A stretch of 64,000 nucleotides of DNA from an uncultured Bacillota bacterium (GTDB lineage: Bacteria > Bacillota_I > Bacilli_A > RFN20 > CAG-826), in NCBI GenBank assembly GCA_937876465.1, contig CALEHV010000043.1, forward strand, positions 5,102 through 69,101. The letters run 5' to 3'. How positions within the stretch are numbered: position 1 is the first letter of the stretch; the number at the start of each line of letters is the position of its first letter. The position numbers and the translations under genes are program-made. The notes below the pieces were generated by a model. That model had not been told where the DNA came from. It saw only the letters and a program-made list of their open reading frames with translations, and searched no databases. Below, in pieces: positions 54,650 to 63,443 of the stretch.

Positions 54650-55612
54650 ATGGTGGAAGTTAAAGTTTCTTTAAAAGAAGAAAATCAACGTATAGATAAA
54701 TATGTTCGTAAATATTTAAACGAAGCTCCTCTTAGTTTTATTTATAAACTTTTTCGTAAAAAAGACATTAAAGTAAATGGACATTGGGTTAAACAAGATT
54801 ATGTAGTTAAGCAAGATGAAATTGTTTCTATTTATGTTACCGATGATCAACTAAAAGAATTTTCTAAACCTAAAGAATTAGAAAAGGCAAATCTAAAATA
54901 TGAAATCATCTTTGAAGACGAAAACATATTAATTATTAATAAACCACGCGGACTTTTAGTCCATGGAGATTCATCAGAGAAACGTTTAACACTTTCTAAT
55001 GAAGTTTTAAATTACCTTTATTTTAAAGGTGAATATAATCCAAGAAACGATCATGGATTTATTCCTGGTCCTGCACATAGATTAGATAGAAATACTTCAG
55101 GATTAGTTGTATTTGGAAAAAACTTACCTGCATTACAGTCATTAGAAGATTTATTTAAAGATAAGACCGAAATTCAAAAAACTTATCAAGCCTTAGTATA
55201 CGGCCGTTTAGATAAATATACTGAAATAGACTTACCTTTATTAAAAGACCCGAATACGGGGCTTGTAAAGGTGGCTAAAATGAGAGATGGTGCAAAGAGT
55301 GCTCTCTCAAAAGTTACTCCTATTAAGCATTATTCAAAATATACATTGGTGGAAGTTAACTTAGTTACAGGAAGAACTCATCAAATAAGAGTTCATCTTT
55401 CTAGTATTGGTTATCCAATTGTAGGTGATGGAAAATACGGAAACTTCGAACTTAATAGAATATTCAAAGAGCAATATAGATTTGAAAATCAATTTTTACA
55501 TGCTAAGAGTATTGAATTTAAAGAAATAAAAGGACCACTTTCATATTTAAGTGGTCGTGTATTCTCTTCTTCTCTTCCAAAGGAAGAATTAGAGATTTTG
55601 AAAAAGATTTAG
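54650..55612 (+). CDS. RluA-family 23S rRNA pseudouridine synthase (RluC/RluD-like)
   Basis: 320 aa. Isomerises specific uridines of large-subunit rRNA. S4 RNA-binding domain at the N-terminus (RIDKYVRKYL, KKDIKVNG), catalytic motif HRLDRNTSG with its Asp, and GRTHQIRVHL near the end, the usual family triad. Converges on the HAD gene with a 4-nt overlap. The -10 box abuts the start. The exact target uridine is not predictable. Confidence 0.93.
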   Translation: MVEVKVSLKEENQRIDKYVRKYLNEAPLSFIYKLFRKKDIKVNGHWVKQDYVVKQDEIVSIYVTDDQLKEFSKPKELEKANLKYEIIFEDENILIINKPRGLLVHGDSSEKRLTLSNEVLNYLYFKGEYNPRNDHGFIPGPAHRLDRNTSGLVVFGKNLPALQSLEDLFKDKTEIQKTYQALVYGRLDKYTEIDLPLLKDPNTGLVKVAKMRDGAKSALSKVTPIKHYSKYTLVEVNLVTGRTHQIRVHLSSIGYPIVGDGKYGNFELNRIFKEQYRFENQFLHAKSIEFKEIKGPLSYLSGRVFSSSLPKEELEILKKI

Positions 55613-56421
55613 ATTTTATCTTTTAAGAGTTTTTTAAGGGTAAAATAAATTCCGTTATGGTTATTATCTTTGGCAGATTCAATATCTGCTTTTTCTTTTA
55701 ATTGAGGTTTACCATTTTTCATTGCAACAAATGTTCCACCTAACTCACATAATTCAATATCGTTGGTGGAGTCTCCAAAGGCAATGATGTTTTCTTTTTT
55801 AATATTGTAATGCTCGGCAATATATTTAACTGCAGAAGCTTTAGATGTTTTTTCATAGAACAATTCGAAATATGGATAACCTGTCCAGAATCTAGGTGAT
55901 ATATTTTCGTATTGTTCAACAATATTTACTATTTCTTCACGATTAGAGAACTCTTCTCCAGTTTGAACAATCATTGTCATAGGATCTTTATCAAGAGTTT
56001 CGTTTAGATCTCCGTAATGAAGTTGCATACTTTCATAGCAAAAGAATTTAGCAAGTCTTCCATCATCTTGATCAATCCATATTTCATCATTTGTTTCACA
56101 CATAACGTTATGAATATATGGTTTTAATTTTATATATATTTCCTTGATTACTTCTTTAGGAAATTTAAATTCATATTGTGGATAGTTTTTATCTTTAGGA
56201 TTAAAACAATTTGCTCCGTTATAACATACTATTGGAGTGTTTAATTTTAATTCATTATAGTAACGTTCCATTGAACGAAAAGGACGTCCGCTAGCAAGAA
56301 CTACTACATGTCCTTTTTTATTTAACTTTTTTAAATAACATTTTGTAAGAAAAGAAATCTCCTTTTTGTCATTTAGGAGTGTTCCGTCTAAATCAAATAC
56401 AAGGAGATATCTTTCTTTCAT
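55609..56421 (-). CDS. Cof-type HAD phosphatase
   Basis: 270 aa. Hydrolyses small phospho-metabolites in the cytoplasm. Motif I VFDLDGTLL (two catalytic Asp), motif II LASGRP, and motif III/IV FGDSTNDIEL with the metal ligands; a C2B cap lies between. Its ATG shares a base with the trpS stop (TAATG), so the two are translated together. Substrate unknown. Confidence 0.92.
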   Translation of the reverse strand: MKERYLLVFDLDGTLLNDKKEISFLTKCYLKKLNKKGHVVVLASGRPFRSMERYYNELKLNTPIVCYNGANCFNPKDKNYPQYEFKFPKEVIKEIYIKLKPYIHNVMCETNDEIWIDQDDGRLAKFFCYESMQLHYGDLNETLDKDPMTMIVQTGEEFSNREEIVNIVEQYENISPRFWTGYPYFELFYEKTSKASAVKYIAEHYNIKKENIIAFGDSTNDIELCELGGTFVAMKNGKPQLKEKADIESAKDNNHNGIYFTLKKLLKDKI

Positions 56422-57404
56422 TATTTTCTATATAAACCAATTGCTTTTTGTACTCTTTTTAATGCAATTGATGAGACTTCTGTAGCTTTTCGTGCGCCTT
56501 CTGCAAGGATTTTATCGATTTCGCCACTTGCAATAATTTGTTCATATCTTGCTTTAAATGGTTCCATTTCTGCAACAACTGCATCAGCAACTGCACGTTT
56601 GAAATCTCCATATCCTTTGCCTTCAAATTCTTTCTCTATTTCTTCAAATGATTTACCGGTTAAAGATGACATAATTGTCATTAAATTTGAGATGCCAGGT
56701 TTGTTTTCAACATCATATTTAATTTCGTGTCCCATATCTGTGACAGCGGACATAATTTTCTTTCTCATAACTTCAAGAGAATCACTTAAATAGATGTCAC
56801 CTTTTGGATCAGATTTAGACATCTTCTTTGATGGGTCACTTAAAGACATAATACGTGCGCCAACTTTGACCATTTCTGCTTTTGGCATGACAAGTGTATC
56901 GCCGTATCTATGATTGAATCTTTTAACAAGATCACGAGCTAATTCAACATGTTGGACTTGGTCTTCGCCAACAGGAATGCGTTTTGCATCGTAAATAACA
57001 ATATCAGCAGCCATTAATACTGGGTAGGCAAATAAACCTAAGCCAATAGCTTCTTCTTTCATCTTTTGAGATTTATCTTTGAATTGGGTCATTCTTGAAA
57101 GTTCACCCATATAAAGATAGTTTTGGAAGATGATTGCGAGTTCACTATGGGTAGATACATCACTTTGTAAGAAAATAGTGGTGTGTTTTGGATCAAGACC
57201 TGCTGCTAAGTAATATGCTGCAATATCTTGTGAATTTTTTCTTAATACTTCTGGGTCAATTGGAAGAGTTAAAGCATGTAAGTCTGCAATAAAAAGGAAT
57301 GTTTCTCCTTCATATTGAACCTTACAGAAATTCTTTAATGCTCCAATATAGTTTCCTAATGTTAATTGACCAGTTGGTTTAATTCCGCTTAATATACGAT
57401 CCAT
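56421..57404 (-). CDS. trpS: Tryptophanyl-tRNA synthetase
   Basis: 327 aa. Charges tRNA-Trp in the cytoplasm. Class I signatures: SGIKPTGQLTLGNYIGAL (HIGH-type) and KKMSKSDP (KMSKS). Ribosome site GAGG. A good promoter lies only about 20-30 nt upstream of the ATG, which leaves no room for a T-box leader, so control by tRNA-sensing riboswitch is excluded here. Confidence 0.97.
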   Translation of the reverse strand: MDRILSGIKPTGQLTLGNYIGALKNFCKVQYEGETFLFIADLHALTLPIDPEVLRKNSQDIAAYYLAAGLDPKHTTIFLQSDVSTHSELAIIFQNYLYMGELSRMTQFKDKSQKMKEEAIGLGLFAYPVLMAADIVIYDAKRIPVGEDQVQHVELARDLVKRFNHRYGDTLVMPKAEMVKVGARIMSLSDPSKKMSKSDPKGDIYLSDSLEVMRKKIMSAVTDMGHEIKYDVENKPGISNLMTIMSSLTGKSFEEIEKEFEGKGYGDFKRAVADAVVAEMEPFKARYEQIIASGEIDKILAEGARKATEVSSIALKRVQKAIGLYRK

Positions 57405-57430
57405 TGTTTTTTACCTCAAAACTAATATGT

Positions 57431-57460
57431 ATTATATCTAAACTTATAAAAAAGTGTCAA
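57431..57460 (-). promoter_or_regulatory. trpS promoter
   Basis: On the minus strand TTGACA (57460-57455), 18-nt spacer, TATAAT (57436-57431). Confidence 0.85.
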
Positions 57461-57510
57461 TTTAACAAGGTTATATTGACTTCGAACAAATAAAATAAAA
57501 TAATAAAAAC

Positions 57511-57948
57511 ATGATTACAATTTATGTTTCTCCAAGCTGTTCTTCTTGTCGCAAAGTCAAGAAATGGTTTGATGAACAACAAATTCCATATAAAGAGAAG
57601 AATATTTTTACTGCAGATTTAAAAGCAGATGAATTGAAAGATATTTTGATTAAAACTGAAAATGGAACTGAAGACATAATTGCAACTAAATCAAAAATCA
57701 TGAAAGAGAACAAAGTTAATATAGACGATATGAAAATATCGGAGATGATTGACTTCGTTCGTAAAAATCCTTCTGTATTAAAGCGTCCAATTATTGTTGA
57801 TGATTCCAAAGATTCTATCCAAGTTGGATATAATCCAGACGATATTACTTTATTTATTCCTCCTGCAAGAAAACTTGTAACAATTCCTTGTACAGGAAAT
57901 TGCGAAGATAAACTTAAAAAAGAAGCTAAATTTGAAAATAAAAAATAG
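57511..57948 (+). CDS. spx: Spx/ArsC-family regulator
   Basis: 145 aa. Spx binds the RNA polymerase alpha subunit and redirects transcription under thiol stress. The N-terminal redox switch is intact as CSSC (Cys10, Cys13, shown as SPSCSSCRK). LKRPIIVDD is the conserved Arg-Pro region, and QVGYNPDDI follows as in Spx. Length is slightly over the usual 131, with a charged tail holding two more Cys. TTGACT at 57476 and A/T-rich -10 candidates put the transcript start close to the ATG. Confidence 0.88.
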   Translation: MITIYVSPSCSSCRKVKKWFDEQQIPYKEKNIFTADLKADELKDILIKTENGTEDIIATKSKIMKENKVNIDDMKISEMIDFVRKNPSVLKRPIIVDDSKDSIQVGYNPDDITLFIPPARKLVTIPCTGNCEDKLKKEAKFENKK

Positions 57949-57961
57949 CCTTATAGGCTAT
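57932..57961 (-). terminator. Terminator of the CYTH gene
   Basis: On the minus strand ATAGCCT (57961-57955) pairs with AGGCTAT (57951-57945) and leads into a T6 run. The stem overlaps the ends of both convergent genes. Confidence 0.75.
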
Positions 57962-58508
57962 CCTTTACTCTTTTAAGCTTTGTAACGGTGTTCCATGTAA
58001 ATTGGACACCTTTTTCTTTTAGAAAAGTTTCAAGAATTTCTTTTGCTTGTTTGATTGAACAATCTTCTGCTTCAACTTCATAATCAGTAAGCTTGTTATA
58101 TTCGCTTTTATCTATAGATATTAAGGAGGTTTTATAACGTAAATCAGAACGTGTACATTTTAGTGTAGCAAATATTTTTAAAGACTTTATATCAATATGA
58201 TGAACTAATAGTTCATCTTTAACTTCTCCTTCAGGAAATTTATTTAAATTAACAAAATTTTCAAATTCGCTTTTATCTATATTTTGATTAATTTCTTTTC
58301 TTCCTTCTGGTAAATCAACTTTAACTGTGAGTTCGTATTTATTAGAGGCTAAACGAATGCGTAAACCTAAATGCAACTTAGAAACAGAAAAATCATTTGA
58401 ATCAATGTAATAATTGACTTGGACATACTTGTCTAAGTCTTTTGTCAACAATTCATAAGCTGATTCGTTTATTAATGCTTTTGCTTCAATTTCAATATTA
58501 GTAGACAT
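57951..58508 (-). CDS. CYTH-domain protein (YjbK-like triphosphatase)
   Basis: 185 aa. N-terminal ExExK motif IEIEAKALI defines the triphosphate tunnel fold; later alternating basic strands (LGLRIRLASNKYELTVK, VEAEDCS) line the tunnel. Family members hydrolyse tripolyphosphate or thiamine triphosphate; the substrate here is unknown. Divergent from the EIIB-like gene with a 30-bp shared promoter region. Confidence 0.85.
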   Translation of the reverse strand: MSTNIEIEAKALINESAYELLTKDLDKYVQVNYYIDSNDFSVSKLHLGLRIRLASNKYELTVKVDLPEGRKEINQNIDKSEFENFVNLNKFPEGEVKDELLVHHIDIKSLKIFATLKCTRSDLRYKTSLISIDKSEYNKLTDYEVEAEDCSIKQAKEILETFLKEKGVQFTWNTVTKLKRVKDSL

Positions 58509-58538
58509 AAGTTTCCTAGATTATGATAACATAATCAT

Positions 58539-58955
58539 ATGCATAGTTTATTAAATTACGTTTTATTTGCAGAAGGTGAAGTTGATCTCACCTGGCTTTT
58601 TATAGTTTTAGCATGCTTAGCGGGTGCAGCATTCTTAACAGTTTTAATTTTATTTTTCATAGCACTTAGCAAAAAAAGAAAAAACGAATACGCAATTCAT
58701 TATGAATCAAAACCAATAAAGGTTTCTAACCAAGATGATAAATCACTTAGCTTTATTAAGGGCTTAGGCGGACAAGAAAACATCGTAGAACATCAAATGG
58801 TGGGTCATAGAATGAGTTTTGTTCTACAAGATTATTCTTTGATTAAAGAACAACAACTCAAAGAGTTGGGTGTTGAATCAATCATAAAAATGTCAAATAA
58901 AATCATCCTCGTAGTCAAGGATGATTTATGCAAACTTTATAAGAAGTTATTTTAG
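58539..58955 (+). CDS. Membrane-anchored EIIB-like protein without the active cysteine
   Basis: 138 aa. One hydrophobic helix (about 18-42), a basic stretch KKRKNE, then a domain matching glucose-type PTS EIIB (SFIKGLGGQENIVEH, DYSLIKEQQLKELGV, SNKIILVVKDD). In true EIIB the phospho-accepting Cys lies in a C-A-T-R motif; the corresponding segment here is MVGHR, so no Cys is present. It cannot carry phosphate in the usual way and may be a sensor or structural relic. -10 candidate TATGAT lies 11 nt before the ATG. Confidence 0.72.
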   Translation: MHSLLNYVLFAEGEVDLTWLFIVLACLAGAAFLTVLILFFIALSKKRKNEYAIHYESKPIKVSNQDDKSLSFIKGLGGQENIVEHQMVGHRMSFVLQDYSLIKEQQLKELGVESIIKMSNKIILVVKDDLCKLYKKLF

Positions 58956-59497
58956 TCGTTGAAGCAGTGAGCTTTGATATCTTCAGTTGGGAAGCCAATG
59001 ACGTTATCCATACTACCTTCAATATGATTAACTAAATCGAATTCCTTATCTTGAATGCCATAGGCACCAGCTTTATCCATTGGTGATCCAGTAGCAATAT
59101 ATCTATCGATTAAGTCATCAGAAAGAACATTGAAATAAACATATGTTCTAACAGTTCTGGTGATTTCTTTTTCTTTAGAAATGTATGTATATCCAGAGAT
59201 AACAACATGTCTTTTTCCTGATAATTTACGAAGCATCTCTTTTGCTTTTTCTTTTGAGTGAGGTTTTCCCATTAATTCACCATCAAGAATAACAACTGTA
59301 TCGCAAGCGATAACTGTATCATTTGGATACTTTGCAGAAATTGCATATGCTTTCATTTTTGAAAGTTGACCTGGGAGTTCGTGTGGTGGAACATGCAAAG
59401 ATTCTTCATCGATATCTGCAGGCATAACTGTGAAATCATTTGTAAGTTTTTTAATTAATTCTCTTCTTCTAGGAGATTGACTAGCCAAAATAATCAT
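58952..59497 (-). CDS. maf: Maf-family nucleotide pyrophosphatase
   Basis: 181 aa from ATG 59497, giving the canonical start MIILASQSPRRREL; 24 further codons upstream overlap RNase J and are not used by homologues. Other Maf features: ADIDEE, IACDTVV and KAGAYGIQD. Removes non-canonical or modified nucleoside triphosphates. Starts one base after the RNase J stop, so translated with it. Converges on the EIIB-like gene with a 4-nt overlap. Confidence 0.93.
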   Translation of the reverse strand: MIILASQSPRRRELIKKLTNDFTVMPADIDEESLHVPPHELPGQLSKMKAYAISAKYPNDTVIACDTVVILDGELMGKPHSKEKAKEMLRKLSGKRHVVISGYTYISKEKEITRTVRTYVYFNVLSDDLIDRYIATGSPMDKAGAYGIQDKEFDLVNHIEGSMDNVIGFPTEDIKAHCFND

Positions 59498-59498
59498 T

Positions 59499-61166
59499 TT
59501 AATTCTTGTCCATAACCACTGGTACAACCACTGGTTCCCTTTCTGTTTTAATCTTAATAAATCTTCCAATCTCGGAACGAATCATGTTCTTAATTTGGTT
59601 GAAGGTTGTATGTGTTGAAATAAGTTCATCTAACTTATTAGAAACAATTGTTTTAATCTCTTCGACAATTTTATTGTCGTTGAACATAAATGCTTTGGTA
59701 AATACTATTGGTGGAACTATAACTTTTCCTGCTTTTGAATCAATACCTACAACAATTGTTATTAAACCGTGTTCTTTCATGATTTCACGATCTCTAATAA
59801 CTGCAGAATCGAGGCCATTAATGTCTCTTCCATCAATAAATACTGGTTCAACATTGAATTTACCAACATGTTTTACTTCATGGTGATAAAGTTGAATGAC
59901 ATCTCCATTATCCATAACAAATATGTGATTTGAAGGTATACCAACAGATTGAGCTATTTGACCATGAATCTTTAACATACGATACTCGCCGTGGATTGGC
60001 ATAAAGTATTTTGGATTGATAAGTTTGAGCATAATACGTAGCTCTTGTTTACTTGGGTGACCTGAAGAGTGAACAGAGTAGATTGCTCCGTTTGTAACAA
60101 CATCAGCGCCTTTTCTTGAGAGTTGGTTAACAACTCTATCAATGAATATTCCGTTTCCTGGAATTGCACTTGCTGAGAATACAACTGTGTCACCAGGAAT
60201 AATCTTCATATCTTTATGTTCATCATTAGCAATACGTGTTAATGCTGCCATTGATTCACCTTGAGAACCGGTACACAAAATACAAAGTTCATTTGGCTTA
60301 TGTTGCTTAATAGCAGATATATCAATGATTCTATCTTCAGGAATTAATACATATCCAAAGTCTCTTGCAAGTTGTATGACTTTTTCCATGCTTCTTCCAA
60401 CAATAGATATATATCTATTATGTTTTAAAGCAACTTGAACAACTTGTTGAATACGAGAAATATTTGAAGAGAATGTTGCAAGAATAACTCTACCTGAAGC
60501 AGCATCAAAAATTTCTTCAATTGAATGTAAAACAGATTTTTCACTTGCGGTATAGCCTTCGCTTTCAGCATTTGTTGAGTCACTTAATAAAAGATCAACA
60601 CCTTCAGCGCCTGTTTTAGCAATCTTAGATAATTCGATTTCTTCTCCAACTGGAGTAAGGTCAATTTTGAAGTCTCCTGTATGAACAATTCTTCCCTGAG
60701 GAGTGTCAACAATTACGCCATATGCATCTGGAATTGAGTGAGTTACATAGAAGAAAGATACTTTAAATTCGCCGCCATTAATATCAATAACTGAATCACT
60801 TTCGTATTCTACGATTGTGACAGTTTCTCTAATTCTCATATCAGCTAATTTATTCTTGATTAAAGCTGCTGCTAATCTAGGAGCATAAATTACTGGAATA
60901 TGTAAACTTTGTACTAAAAAAGGAATTCCCCCAATATGGTCTTCGTGACCGTGGGTGATAAATAAGGCTTTAACTTTTTGCCTTGATGATTTTAATTTTG
61001 TGTAATCAGGAATTACATAACTTACGCCCGGAGTATCTGCTTCAGGGAACATAACACCTGCATCGATGATGATTATTGATTCATCAGACTCGATACAATA
61101 TGTGTTTTTTCCGACTTCACAGAGTCCGCCAAGAGCATAAATAGAAATTGGCGAATTTTCTGACAT
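59499..61166 (-). CDS. rnj: Ribonuclease J
   Basis: 555 aa. Metallo-beta-lactamase/beta-CASP nuclease for 5'-end RNA decay and processing. Metal motif THGHEDHIGG, then HSIPDAYG, HTGDFKID, CTGSQGES and MPIHGEYRML give the full catalytic set. Strong TTGGAGG ribosome site and a leader of about 50 nt, in contrast to the leaderless genes nearby. Only one RNase J is in the window, so the J1/J2 label is left open. Confidence 0.95.
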   Translation of the reverse strand: MSENSPISIYALGGLCEVGKNTYCIESDESIIIIDAGVMFPEADTPGVSYVIPDYTKLKSSRQKVKALFITHGHEDHIGGIPFLVQSLHIPVIYAPRLAAALIKNKLADMRIRETVTIVEYESDSVIDINGGEFKVSFFYVTHSIPDAYGVIVDTPQGRIVHTGDFKIDLTPVGEEIELSKIAKTGAEGVDLLLSDSTNAESEGYTASEKSVLHSIEEIFDAASGRVILATFSSNISRIQQVVQVALKHNRYISIVGRSMEKVIQLARDFGYVLIPEDRIIDISAIKQHKPNELCILCTGSQGESMAALTRIANDEHKDMKIIPGDTVVFSASAIPGNGIFIDRVVNQLSRKGADVVTNGAIYSVHSSGHPSKQELRIMLKLINPKYFMPIHGEYRMLKIHGQIAQSVGIPSNHIFVMDNGDVIQLYHHEVKHVGKFNVEPVFIDGRDINGLDSAVIRDREIMKEHGLITIVVGIDSKAGKVIVPPIVFTKAFMFNDNKIVEEIKTIVSNKLDELISTHTTFNQIKNMIRSEIGRFIKIKTEREPVVVPVVMDKN

Positions 61167-61218
61167 CTTCTTGCCTCCAAATATTTGCGAATTATCTTCG
61201 TATGTTTAAAGCAACGAC

Positions 61219-61248
61219 ATTATAAACGTATTGTTTATATATAGTCAA
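61219..61248 (-). promoter_or_regulatory. RNase J promoter
   Basis: Minus strand: TTGACT (61248-61243), 18-nt spacer, TATAAT (61224-61219). Confidence 0.85.
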
Positions 61249-61249
61249 G

Positions 61250-61282
61250 AATTAGAAAAATTAATCGCTTATCAATAAGCGA
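61250..61282 (-). terminator. Terminator after the AlkD-like gene
   Basis: TCGCTTAT (61282-61275) pairs with ATAAGCGA (61272-61265) on the minus strand and is followed by a T-rich tail. The stem overlaps the last codons. Confidence 0.65.
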
Positions 61283-61947
61283 ATCTTTTTGAATTCTTCT
61301 TTATCTTGAACTTCGATTCTAAGTGAATCGCAAATCTTCTGAATTGTCTTTCTTGTTAAAGTAGGATTTTGCTTTGCAATATTTCTAAGCAAAGCCATAA
61401 CCTCATCTTTATGAGTGATGGCAAGAGTAGCTAAAAGCCAAGCCTCAGCCATTAATACATAATAACGTTGGTCATCATCAATCATTTCTAAGTAATTTTT
61501 AACGTCATTTTCTTGATAAAATTTCATTGCGATAATATACGCAAATCTTTTTTCATATTCGAAATTACTTTTTGACCATTTTTTAATGTGCTTATCAACT
61601 AAATTTCTATCTAATTTTTTAAGTGATTGTTGAATTGTATCTGTAATTGCCCAACTCTTTGCAAAACGAACTTTTTTGTCTAAGAAATCTAGTTGGTCTT
61701 CTAAAGTTTTTATCTTTTTTAAAGATAATACAAAGTAAATTGTCGTTAATTCAACACTTTCATCTAAAGGAAAATTATCTAGTCTTAATTCCTCATTATT
61801 TTGGTATTTTTTAATTACTTCATTAACATGTGGCTTTTTGATATAAGCAGTCTTTAAATCAGGACCAAACATGTTGGTGTATTTAAGACTTTTAAAATCA
61901 AAATTTTTGCCGTATAAATCTTGTTTAAGTTGAGCAAGTATGTCCAT
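61261..61947 (-). CDS. DNA alkylation repair protein (AlkD-like)
   Basis: 228 aa from ATG 61947, whose first base overlaps the def stop (TAATG). All-helical HEAT-like protein with FAKSWAITDTIQQSLKKLD and KRFAYIIAMKFY, typical of AlkC/AlkD glycosylases that remove alkylated bases. Catalytic residues are hard to place by eye in this family. Translationally coupled to def. Confidence 0.8.
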   Translation of the reverse strand: MDILAQLKQDLYGKNFDFKSLKYTNMFGPDLKTAYIKKPHVNEVIKKYQNNEELRLDNFPLDESVELTTIYFVLSLKKIKTLEDQLDFLDKKVRFAKSWAITDTIQQSLKKLDRNLVDKHIKKWSKSNFEYEKRFAYIIAMKFYQENDVKNYLEMIDDDQRYYVLMAEAWLLATLAITHKDEVMALLRNIAKQNPTLTRKTIQKICDSLRIEVQDKEEFKKIRLLISD

Positions 61948-62507
61948 TAAATGCAAACTGCTCCTTCAAGAATTTTGAATGGATTCTTTTTATCAATATG
62001 ATCGTAGAATAAAATCCCACTTAAATGGTCTATTTCGTGTTGTAAAACAATAGCCTCATAACCATATGCGGTTATAATAACTTCTTTTTCTTGTTTACAA
62101 TCAAATGCTTTAACTTGAATTTTATATTTTCTATATACATAGCCTTTGTGTTCATTATCCACACTTAGGCATCCTTCTCCGCCATTTAGAAAGGTAAGTT
62201 TAACACTTTCCATAATAATCTTTGGATTAATTAAACGATGATCAACAACTACTTCGTTGCCGTCTTCATCCTCATATGTGTAGTAAACACATAATGCTTT
62301 AACGTTTCTTCCTACTTGTGGAGCAGCTAAACCTACTCCTGCACGGAGTTTATATTTTTCTGCTAATTTTTCATCTTGTGAAATTACTAAATGTTCATGC
62401 ATGGCATTGACAAAGTCAATGTCTTCCTTAGTAATTGGATTAATTTCTTCGCATTTTTTACGAATATTAGGATTGTTATCTTTGACTATCTTAAATACTT
62501 TATTCAT
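61947..62507 (-). CDS. def: Peptide deformylase
   Basis: 186 aa. Removes the N-formyl group from new proteins. All three motifs are present: GVGLAAPQVG, EGCLSV (metal Cys) and QHEIDHLSG (metal His pair and catalytic Glu). The promoter -10 box ends 6 nt before the ATG, so the mRNA is predicted leaderless. Confidence 0.96.
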   Translation of the reverse strand: MNKVFKIVKDNNPNIRKKCEEINPITKEDIDFVNAMHEHLVISQDEKLAEKYKLRAGVGLAAPQVGRNVKALCVYYTYEDEDGNEVVVDHRLINPKIIMESVKLTFLNGGEGCLSVDNEHKGYVYRKYKIQVKAFDCKQEKEVIITAYGYEAIVLQHEIDHLSGILFYDHIDKKNPFKILEGAVCI

Positions 62508-62513
62508 GAAGTC

Positions 62514-62519
62514 ATTGTA
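62514..62519 (-). promoter_or_regulatory. -10 box of def
   Basis: TACAAT on the minus strand, 6 nt before ATG 62507, with TTATCA at the -35 distance (18-nt spacer). No ribosome site. Confidence 0.55.
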
Positions 62520-62540
62520 TCATAAAAGATACAAATTTGA

Positions 62541-62546
62541 TAAGAT
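62541..62546 (+). promoter_or_regulatory. -10 box of the YlbF-family gene
   Basis: TAAGAT, 6 nt before ATG 62553. A TTGTAT box lies 20 nt upstream, an over-long spacer. Confidence 0.35.
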
Positions 62547-62552
62547 TATGAT

Positions 62553-62918
62553 ATGAACGAAAGCTTGTTGTTAAAACTTCAAAATCTAAAGTCAGCAATT
62601 GAAAATGATGAAAGAGTTTTAAACTTGAAAAAAATAGAAAAAGAAATGAATGATTCTGAAGAAGTTCAAGTTCTTGCATATAAGAAAGATATGATGGCAA
62701 TTGGCTTTGAAGATTGTTTAAAACATTATGGAGAAAGTTCTAACGAAACTAGAAATGCTCAAAGATGCTTATACGAAGCTAAATTAGCATTAGATGAACA
62801 TCCATTGGTTAAAAAGTATAACGAAGCATATAAAGAAGTAAGAATTTTATATAATAAAATTAATAAAGAATTATTTGAAGATTTCTCAAAGAAAAATAGA
62901 GGCGATTTGAATGATTAG
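62553..62918 (+). CDS. YlbF/YmcA-family protein
   Basis: 121 aa, all helical. The family (YlbF, YmcA) forms a complex that steers RNase Y mRNA processing in Bacillus. The pattern of a charged N-terminal helix (VLNLKKIEKEMNDSEEVQ) and a C-terminal helix with HPLVKKYNEAYKEV fits. Overlaps rsmD by 8 nt. Confidence 0.8.
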   Translation: MNESLLLKLQNLKSAIENDERVLNLKKIEKEMNDSEEVQVLAYKKDMMAIGFEDCLKHYGESSNETRNAQRCLYEAKLALDEHPLVKKYNEAYKEVRILYNKINKELFEDFSKKNRGDLND

Positions 62919-63441
62919 AATTACCGGCGGAACAAATAGATCAAGATTATTAAAAACTCCTTTAACGGACGAGACAAAACCTACAATGGATAAAGTACGT
63001 TTAGGTGTATTTTCCGCATTAGGAGAAAGAGTTATAAATGCTAATGTTTTAGATTTATTTGCAGGATCTGGAAGCTATGGTTTTGAATCGCTTTCTAGAG
63101 GCGCAAGCAGTGCATCTTTTGTAGATGTGGGTAATGAACCTATTAAATGTATTAAAGATAACGCGCGCGCCTTAAATGTAAATGTTAATATCTATCAACT
63201 TGATGTAATGTCTTTTTTAAATAATGTTGAGGATAAATTTGACATCATTTTTATCGATCCTCCATATAAGTTGGATACTTACAAAAAAATGGTAGATTTG
63301 ATTATTAACAAAGACATTTTGACTAAGAATGGTATAATTGTGCTCGAAAGTGAGAGAGAACTCTTACTTGATGAGAGCAAATTTGCAAAAGTTAAATTTT
63401 ATAAATACGGACTTGCAAAAGTATATATATTAAGGAGATAA
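62911..63441 (+). CDS. rsmD: 16S rRNA (guanine-966-N2) methyltransferase
   Basis: 176 aa. SAM-dependent Rossmann fold: MIRITGGTNRSRLL, SAM-binding LDLFAGSGSYGFESLSRGA and catalytic IFIDPPY. Sits directly before coaD, the common rsmD-coaD order in Bacillota. Confidence 0.95.
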   Translation: MIRITGGTNRSRLLKTPLTDETKPTMDKVRLGVFSALGERVINANVLDLFAGSGSYGFESLSRGASSASFVDVGNEPIKCIKDNARALNVNVNIYQLDVMSFLNNVEDKFDIIFIDPPYKLDTYKKMVDLIINKDILTKNGIIVLESERELLLDESKFAKVKFYKYGLAKVYILRR

Positions 63442-63443
63442 CT

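Noticed and set aside
57405..57440. T-box riboswitch upstream of trpS
   Set aside because: The promoter lies so close that the leader is only about 20-30 nt, too short for a T-box.
59498..59569. N-terminally longer Maf protein
   Set aside because: The extension lies inside the RNase J gene and the canonical Maf start is MIILASQSPRR.
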